This document shows, in pieces, positions 62,876 through 64,000 of a stretch of 64,000 bases of DNA; the first letter of the stretch is position 1, and each line of letters opens with the position of its first letter. The stretch comes from Paenibacillus sabinae T27 (GTDB taxonomy: Bacteria; Bacillota; Bacilli; Paenibacillales; Paenibacillaceae): the NCBI RefSeq assembly GCF_000612505.1, contig NZ_CP004078.1:665001-729000 (forward strand). The letters are read 5' to 3'. The translations under genes were made by a program, and so were the position numbers. The notes beneath the pieces are model-generated. The model saw only the letters and a program-made list of their open reading frames with translations. It was not told where the DNA came from and ran no database searches.

Positions 62876-63985
62876 TCAGAAAAAATCATTGACTTTCAGA
62901 TTTCCTAATGGATGTTGATTGATTACTTTAACAAGCATGCTATCAAACATTTTAAGATAAACCAGTGTTGAGCTGAGCCACTTATGTCTAAGCAACTCTT
63001 GGATTGTGTATATATTTACACCAGATTCCAGCAAATAAAGGGCAAACGAATGACGGAGAGAGTGAACAGATAGCTGATAAACTCTTTTGTCATCATCAGT
63101 AATAGTTGACGCTTCATCAATGAGATTGGTAAACATTTTTTGAATAGTACTCTCATGAAGTGGTGTAATACCCTTATCGTCGGAGAATACATATAGCTCA
63201 GAATAATTGGGCGACTCCTTAAGGGCACCATACCTGAAATTTACATACTTACACAGCAGTTCAAGTGAAAAATTAGTGATTTTACATGGAGTTTTAAATT
63301 CTTTTTCGCCCTTTGAACGAACGCAAATATCTTGTGTCTGCGGTTTAATGTCTCCAATTTGAAGAGAACATAACTCACTGAGGCGTATCCCGGTCCCGAG
63401 AAACGTCCACAGTATAATAAAGTTCCGATGTGATTCACGTCCTAATCTAGCTAGCAGTATCAACTCATCAATTTGTTCTTTAGTGAATGCACGAGGTACA
63501 CGTCGTTTATCAACCTCCACCTTTAATACCCGCTTTAGTTTATCTATCTTTTCTTCATAAAAATGCTCAAGAATGGTTCGCAAAAAGCTTCTCAAAAAGG
63601 CAGCCTTTTTGCTTCGAGTATTTTTATTTTTCACCGGTGCCAAGTAATCACTTAAATGTTGAGAGGTACAAATCGTTTTGAAATCAGGGTCTTGATCGAA
63701 ATGTTGATTGCAGAATTTGATAAACCAATTCATTTCATAGCGATAAGCTACTTGTGATTTTTCCGCAAGTTCAGTAAATGAATCGCTCGAAAAATAGAAC
63801 TCGACAGCATCACTTAGTTTTACATGCTCACGAGCTTTTTCGTTGTTTGTCGATTTTGGAATCCAATCCATTTGATTTAAAGCTTGGAAAAATTTATGGG
63901 GACCGTATGCTTCGGCCATTTCTTTAATTTTGTCCTCCAATAAGAGGTCCATTTCGAATTCTTTATCATAAATAGGCATGCTCAT
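62876..63985 (-). CDS. tyrosine recombinase (tandem pair, first gene in window)
   Basis: 369 aa. Arg in G-T-G-I-R-L-S-E-L-C, H-S-L-R-H-S-F-A, L-L-R-H-K-W and Tyr in T-L-V-Y-L-K complete the catalytic set. GAGGAGG precedes the start; the second ATG at 63979 has better spacing (9 nt) than the first at 63985. Bases directly upstream could include the stop of another gene (TAA overlapping ATG), so a third member may lie outside the window. Confidence 0.88.
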   Translation of the reverse strand: MSMPIYDKEFEMDLLLEDKIKEMAEAYGPHKFFQALNQMDWIPKSTNNEKAREHVKLSDAVEFYFSSDSFTELAEKSQVAYRYEMNWFIKFCNQHFDQDPDFKTICTSQHLSDYLAPVKNKNTRSKKAAFLRSFLRTILEHFYEEKIDKLKRVLKVEVDKRRVPRAFTKEQIDELILLARLGRESHRNFIILWTFLGTGIRLSELCSLQIGDIKPQTQDICVRSKGEKEFKTPCKITNFSLELLCKYVNFRYGALKESPNYSELYVFSDDKGITPLHESTIQKMFTNLIDEASTITDDDKRVYQLSVHSLRHSFALYLLESGVNIYTIQELLRHKWLSSTLVYLKMFDSMLVKVINQHPLGNLKVNDFF

Positions 63986-64000
63986 TTACCTCCTCTGTAT

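Larger units (their letters stand above)
60362..64000. mobile_element. left end of an integrated element (extends beyond the window)
   Basis: Directly after rlmCD the composition becomes markedly more AT-rich, and all genes are minus-strand tyrosine recombinases: a phage-type integrase at the boundary and a tandem pair further in. Integration at the 3' end of rumA-type genes is known for streptococcal ICEs, so this is a plausible hot spot. The right end and cargo are not visible. Confidence 0.65.

Overview
The window comes from a moderately GC-rich Gram-positive bacterium, most likely Paenibacillus or a close relative. The evidence is strong AGGAGG-type ribosome sites, frequent GTG/TTG starts, a Bacillus-style purine operon (purE-K-B-C-S-Q-L-F-M-N-H-D) behind PurR-type boxes and a guanine-class riboswitch, a GlnK/GlnL-type two-component pair, YerC, DgkB and RlmCD-type genes in Bacillus-like order, and hairpin-rich intergenic repeats of the kind common in Paenibacillus. 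No rRNA, tRNA or CRISPR array was seen.

Layout. 0-10 kb: the 3' end of an acyl-ACP thioesterase-like gene, topB, a divergent MDR oxidoreductase/HxlR regulator pair, a DUF1294 membrane protein, a universal stress protein, a nitroreductase, and a five-gene minus-strand operon (TiaS-like protein, 66-aa Cys protein, GlpA-like and GlpB-like flavoproteins, DUF1667 protein). 10-25 kb: the purine operon with its control region; a 570-bp GC-rich palindromic insert separates purF from purM. 25-37 kb: a SEC-C/HTH/TPR-like protein, a chemoreceptor, ilvA, small hypothetical genes, an intact IS3-family element with a programmed frameshift site and a 4-bp target duplication, an alpha/beta hydrolase and a DODA-type dioxygenase.

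37-45.5 kb: a putative organophosphate-diester acquisition cluster: an unknown protein, a CehA/McbA-type PHP hydrolase, a glycerophosphodiester phosphodiesterase, a LacI-family regulator, a complete binding-protein-dependent ABC importer and a second unknown protein. Two near-identical LacI-type operators precede its two transcription blocks, which suggests one regulon. 45.5-55.5 kb: a DUF3048 lipoprotein, a DUF47/PiT phosphate transport pair, a glutamine/glutamate-type ABC importer with a consensus GlnR/TnrA box and repeated upstream motifs, the GlnK/GlnL-type two-component system that probably senses the same nutrient, and corA. 55.5-60.4 kb: a basic-tailed YqfQ/VrrA-like protein, a YerC-type regulator, a CbiX-type chelatase, dgkB and an RlmCD-type rRNA methyltransferase.

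60.4-64 kb: base composition drops sharply. A phage-type integrase sits directly downstream of the rRNA methyltransferase, followed by two tandem tyrosine recombinases that run off the right edge. This looks like the left end of an integrated mobile element whose cargo lies outside the window.

All identifications come from reading the sequence and recalled family features; no database search was run.
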